In this document: piece by piece, positions 47,018-51,357 of the stretch
Layout of the letters: every line of letters starts with the position of its first letter
Position numbering within the stretch: position 1 is the first letter of the stretch
Assembly (NCBI GenBank): GCA_038093975.1
Contig: JBBPTG010000174.1
Coordinates: 1-51,357 of the forward strand
Direction of reading: 5' to 3'
Source of the DNA: Chalciporus piperatus
Taxonomy: Eukaryota > Basidiomycota > Agaricomycetes > Boletales > Boletaceae
Length of the DNA stretch: 51,357 bases
Notes under the pieces: generated by a model
The model's input: only the letters and a program-made list of their open reading frames with translations
Database searches by the model: none
Told to the model about the DNA's origin: nothing
Translations under genes and position numbers: made by a program

Positions 47018-47750
47018 TAAGGCCGGAGACTTGTACGATAAGGAGAAGGTTGACCTAAAGACGATCATGATAGCTGCTCCAGTGCGACGAGAACGGTTTG
47101 TCGCCAGAGGAGGCACAGCGCCACATCGAGTTGGTCGGCCCCAACAGGCTCAAGCAGGCAGAACAAAATATGTTCCCCAAGTGAGTCTTGTTGCCATCGT
47201 CTTGTCAAACGGCGACCGCTAACCCCCAGACTGACAGGATTTGTCAGAATCGTACTCCTGCTCTTCATCGACTCAACCATCAGTTTCTACGAAGATCGTA
47301 ATGCCGGTCACACGCTCAAGGCTCTCATGGTCCGTGAGTCATGGACTTTCCTGCTCCCAAGGCCAAGGTCATGCGCAGCGCGTGTGCATTGTTGAAGGTG
47401 CCACCGGCGCTGCCCGTGCCAGTGGTGCCACTGACATCGTCTTGACTGAGCCTGGTCGCTCCACTATCGTTCACGCTACCCGCGGTTCCCGTATCATTTT
47501 CTAACGTACGTGCAACTACTCCATCTACGCCTGCGCTGAGACCATCTGTATCGTCGTCTGCTCCGCTATCTTGGCCTTTGCGTTCCGCTTCGACTTCCCT
47601 CCCTTCATGGTTCTGATCCTCGCCCTCTTGAACAATGGTATCATCATGACGCTCTATGTTGACTGTGTGTGAGCGCCCGTCTATTGCTCTCATGGTCGTG
47701 TTCTGTATTGCTCAGCTGATCTCGTCGATCATTGCCGCCTATGGTAACTG
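47018..47750 (+). pseudogene. Plasma-membrane H+-ATPase (PMA1-type) fragments, plus strand
   Basis: In order: AGDLYDKEKVDLKTI, DENGLSPEEAQRHIELVGPN, LVAIVLSNG, FVRIVLLLFIDSTISFYEDR followed by NAGHTLKALM, APKAKVMRS; then a jump of several hundred residues to VEGATGAARASGATDIVLTE, GSRIIF, NYSIYACAETICIVVCSAIL, FDFPPFMVLILALLNNGIIM and AQLISSIIAAYGN. These are the N-terminal and the hinge-to-membrane parts of fungal plasma-membrane proton pumps. The phosphorylation domain (DKTGT) is deleted, and frameshifts and stops occur. Confidence 0.88.
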
Positions 47751-47831
47751 TAGTACCAGTCGTGCGCTGCTTCGATCCATGAGTCCATGTATTCTAACTG
47801 TGTTTCCTTCATTCGTTGTACATTAGAACTA

Positions 47832-48704
47832 CCCTGTAAATAATTGTACTAGATAAACAAATATATAATTGTCCGAAAACTAGCCTGTTGTATTACTGAA
47901 TATTGGCCTGATGGATGATTGATTTCGGGATTTTCTAAGCACTGGAGTCACTTGGCTTCTGGGATAATTGACTTCTCAAGTACTGGAGTTGCTGGATTAC
48001 TGGCTGGCTGACATACTGAGTAACTAGGCTACTGGACTACTGGGCTACTAGATGACTGGATTATTAGATTACTGGATTACTGAGTTACTGGAGCACTGAA
48101 TTCACTTGCCAACTGAACTACTGGACCACTGAGTAACTGGATTACTGGATTACTGGAATCACTTGTCAATTGGGCTACTAGGCTACTGGATTACTGAATA
48201 ACTGGGCTACTGGACTACTGGAATCACTTGTCAATTGGACTACTAGGCTACTGGATAACTGGATAACTGGGCTACTGGGCTACTGATATTACTGGATGGC
48301 TGGATGACTGGAGCACTGCCACACTGAATTGACTGGGTGACTGGATGACTGAAGCACTGCCACACTGAATTGACTGGGTGACTGGATGACTGGAGCACTG
48401 CCACACTGAATTGACTGGATGACTGGACAAGAAATGACTTGGTGACTGGATGACTGGATGACTGGGACTACTGAAATGACTTGGTGTCTGGATGACTGGA
48501 TGACTGAGACTACTGAGGTTACTGGAGCACTGACTCACTGGACTATTGGATGACTGAGACTATTGGATGACTGGAACACTTGGTTACTGGATGACTGAGA
48601 CTACTGGATGCCTGGGGCACTTGGCTACTGGCTCACTTGTCTGACTGGCTCCAGTCAGACAAGTAAGCTCCAGTCATTTCAGACTTTTTACAGTCTTGCT
48701 GATG
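47832..48704. repeat. Right long terminal inverted repeat, CCAGT/ACTGG minisatellite
   Basis: About 873 bp, the inverse of 44535-45481. The outermost part is nearly identical to the left arm and to the MITE at 22387-22647. Confidence 0.88.
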
Positions 48705-48884
48705 CTACCAGGCAGTAAGATGTGTTGTAGTAAGTCAAGGTAACGTTCAAACAAGTTTCTTCATTCACCATGCTGACCAAGATTTGTCAGGTTATCCAAG
48801 TGAAAATTTCCTGGCACCTCTGACCAGCCTCACGCTGCCAGATCATCGAAAACTCCTTCCTTCGTTTGGCGCTGGAGTTTGGGG

Positions 48885-51275
48885 ATGGCAGGCCAGGGAT
48901 CATCTAACGATCGCTTGCATTCAGCTGACTTTGCGCTCAATCAACCCGAGCATCTGGGTCGGGGCAGTCGTGTGTCCCGTCCTACGGAACGCATGCAAGC
49001 AATGCGTAAGTTGATTTCCTTTGATCCAGTCTTCTTTGCCAGTGCGCGGGCTAATATAAGGACACGCCTCACTTGCAGAGGCCGCGCGAACTGCAAGAGA
49101 TGAGCGGCGCGGACAATATCCAGTCATCGGACCAAATTACTCACCGTCTCAAAACTGGAACATCATGGACTCGAATGTTGCTATTGGAATGGGTAGCTTG
49201 CAACAGTCTATGCCCTCCTATGGCAATTTTCACCAAACGCAGATCGCTAACCACAACGTGACTTTGTTACCCGGACGAGAGAACATGTTGGCAGCTGAGT
49301 CGCCACTAGTTGCACTCGATAACGGTCACGCTGGGCTGATTTCAAATGTCAGCCAAAAGGGGGCTTCTGCGAGAACCGCCGCCGATCTGCCACAGCCATC
49401 AGGACCGAGGCAGCTAGGCGTGCCTGTGGGTGGGCTCGAAGACACAGACTTGGATGCGACACCAACTTTTGATCAGACCCTGTCAACTGACGAGGCCTAT
49501 CTTGGCGGTGCGAGCCATCTTCCTCAAGGAATGTCTATGGTAAGTGTACGTACATCTGCTAACAATTCTGAGTTAACTATGTCAACAGTTCACGTCTCGG
49601 CAGTTGGTAACACCACAGCGCGCTACATCCGTTCAAGTCAGAGGCCAGTCCGTCACCCCAATCGGGGGTATGACTCCGATGGGCCAAGCTATGGCTGTCA
49701 CCAGTCATGCATTGGCCTCCATGAGTCCACGTCAGCCCATGCAAAGCTGGCAAAGCTCCGAGGCTCCTGGTCACGAACAGAGCTCTTTGTCTGTTCATCA
49801 AGCCGAGGGCCAGATCGACAGAGATCCGACTCGTTCGAGGAAGAAGGCTGATGGTGCCGTCAGAAGGGCAAATGAGGTGAGCCTTGGGCCTCGTGGCGTA
49901 GATTGACGAGCTGACTCGGGCCTGGTGTATGACGCCCGACATAGAATTCAGCTCCCAACTCCGATGGTGACGAAGAACGGGCGAGTAAAAAAACCAAAAT
50001 TTCCAAAGGCCGTGAACGGAGTGCACGCAATCTTACAGCCGACAACCAGCATGTTCTCAAGATTGCCTATGCGCACTTCAAGTGTAAGATGGCCACCAGG
50101 AACGCTTTTCCTGATGTCACTGGAGTAATTGATGTATACATCACGGAGTCCCTCAGAGAGGCATTGAGGCAGACGACAATGAACGTGCAGTTGGGCGCTG
50201 TGGAGTATGGACTGGTAAGTGTCGATAATCATGGAGACTTTGGGCTAAATGTTCTCGTAGGTTAAGAGCCGTGTCTCGCAGTTATGGGGGCAGCTTAAGA
50301 CTATCGCGCGCGATCACATGAAGGAGATCTATGGATTCGTCAGTCCTGATGATCTCGTAGGCGGTACTAGTCAGACTGCAGAAGATCTGGAGAAGCTTCG
50401 TCAAGAGAACCGTGCAAGAGTCGAGCGACTCAAGGACAAGTCAAGTTTCATATACATGGTCTGAAATCAAATCTTCCGTGGAGTCTTATTGACCATGTTG
50501 TAGGATCCTTCCAATCGAAACATTCCGAATTCGATGTGCAAGAATCGACTTATCAACAAAACGATCAACATCGTCTGGTTCAGCGATCTGCACGCGGACG
50601 GAGTGCGTTTTGCGCCATATTTCACGCCCTTCCACATGGAAACAGTCGCCTTTGTGCTGACCGCAGTAAGCCTCATTTGCTTCGGGTGTCGAGCGGCCTG
50701 TTCGTTGAACGTCTCACCTCCAGATCGAGTGTGCGATCGATGAATGGAGTACAGGGACACTCCGCAAAATCAATTTCGAAGGGAAACGGTATCATGCGGT
50801 ATACGAGGAACACGTCAACTATCTCGACAATTGGAGGAAGTTCTCGGAGAGCCATGCGAATAGGACGGGGGGGCAGACCTTGCTAAGGAACTGCTCAAAG
50901 AGATTCTGCAGAAGGGCAGGTGCGTAGTTGGCTGCACGTCTGTCAAGGATACACGTCTGAGGCTCAACTGATGATTGTCATCTTGCTAGGGAACATGCCG
51001 GAGTGCCTGTGCAAGCGAGCGACTCGGAGGGCGGCGACAAGGTGGTGCGATTGGACGCGATGGACTTTCTAGCCAACCTCGGGCCTGTGTCGCAGACTCC
51101 GAGTCTGCCACAGCGTGAACAGCCTGTCTCTGGCAGCGGGAGCGGGGGTCTCGGGGTTCAAGTTGGAACATCACAGGTGCTGGGGGCTGGGCTGCTGGGT
51201 AGTGCCTCGGAGAGTCTCAGTAGGGTTGGGATGTCAGAGTGGGATGCAGGATTCGGAGACTCTGATCAGCTCTAG
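48885..51275 (+). CDS. DUF6532-type protein, eight exons, one apparent frameshift
   Basis: Exons: 48885-49005, 49079-49539, 49589-49876, 49945-50214, 50261-50458, 50504-50665, 50724-50919, 50990-51275; introns 38-73 bp, GT..AG. The N-terminal half is low-complexity. From exon 4 on it has the DUF6532 signature of Agaricomycetes: a basic KKTKISKGRERSARNLTADN linker, then NAFPDVTGVIDVYITESLRE, FTPFHMETVAFVLTAIECAI and DEWSTGT. The exons sum to one nucleotide short of a whole frame. The gap maps to a run of seven G at 50867-50873, after which coding clearly continues one frame over (DLAKELLKEILQKG, then the last exon). One base missing in the assembly or a true mutation would both explain it. About 660 aa if intact; function unknown. 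Confidence 0.78.
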
Positions 51276-51357
51276 CAGGCTCGGATACGAGTAGAATGGT
51301 ACAGCTTGAATGAACCGCATACTTAATTAAGGCCCGTGTACCTGGATCGGGGGATGA
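51276..51357. other. Downstream flank
   Basis: No feature seen; probably the 3' UTR of the DUF6532 gene. Confidence 0.4.

Larger units (their letters stand above)
44535..48704. mobile_element. 4.17-kb gene-capturing CATCAG element (Pack-type)
   Basis: Ends CATCAGCAAGACTGTAAAAA and its inverse, flanked by a 3-bp CTA duplication (44532-44534, 48705-48707). The terminal inverted repeats are about 0.9 kb (44535-45481 and 47832-48704) and consist of CCAGT-rich minisatellite. There is no transposase inside. The unique 2.3-kb centre carries decayed fragments of at least three host genes: H+-ATPase (both strands), ribosomal protein L4, and histidine acid phosphatase. The MITE at 22387-22647 is a short derivative. 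Confidence 0.85.

Overview
The window looks like nuclear DNA of a basidiomycete fungus of the mushroom class (Agaricomycetes). Host-type genes have many short spliceosomal introns of about 45-75 bp with CTAAC-like branch points. Two of them belong to families typical of these fungi: a degenerate Ser/Thr kinase family and a DUF6532 protein. The repeats are the usual Agaricomycete mixture of Ty3/gypsy, Ty1/copia, a LINE with an RNase H domain, and a Plavaka transposase. No rRNA, tRNA or CRISPR array was seen. Roughly three quarters of the window is mobile DNA, much of it nested. Family names rest on motifs I could read, not on database searches.

Layout. 1-7751: a nearly complete chromodomain Ty3/gypsy element (gypsy-1; the window starts inside its 5' LTR). 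It carries extra genes both before gag (ORF0) and after pol (a two-helix membrane protein in the env position). 7752-8800: debris, including an inverted gag-protease fragment of the same family. 8807-9975 and 18205-18440: a repeat-array element split by a Ty1/copia element (9976-18204, TSD CTTTT). The copia is itself broken by a solo gypsy-1-family LTR (12986-13578, TSD GCACA), a 2-bp frameshift, and a 1.95-kb non-autonomous element with CATCAG...CTGATG ends (15252-17200). 18976-21134: two small host-type genes, one on each strand (156-aa unknown; 384-aa kinase). 21549-30643: a very young gypsy-2 element (identical 197-bp LTRs, TSD ATTAC). Its gag is interrupted by a 261-bp CATCAG MITE, and the element sits at an intron 5' splice site of a minus-strand host gene. 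31358-32944: an eight-exon gene for a 396-aa protein of unknown function. 33630-34094: the 3' end of a kinase gene cut by a LINE (34095 to about 40100, minus strand, intact ORF1 and ORF2). 40479-41325: an uncertain small gene convergent with an intact Plavaka transposase gene (41353-44520, 1017 aa). 44535-48704: a 4.17-kb element with about 0.9-kb inverted repeats that carries decayed pieces of host housekeeping genes: plasma-membrane H+-ATPase on both strands, ribosomal protein L4, and histidine acid phosphatase. 48885-51275: a DUF6532 protein gene.

How it fits together. The CATCAG-ended elements (solo MITE, hairpin-array element, gene-capturing element) look like one non-autonomous group, possibly mobilised by the Plavaka transposase next to the largest of them. 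Gypsy-1 shows unusual expression features in one element: an 11-nt self-primer, candidate introns near the 5' end (one spanning the primer site, one creating the ORF0 start codon), a canonical -1 frameshift heptamer between gag and pol, bZIP (TGACTCA) sites in the LTRs, and a membrane-protein gene behind pol. The most notable items are the gene-capturing element, the gypsy-1 membrane ORF and expression signals, and the helically phased TGACTCA cluster in the solo LTR.
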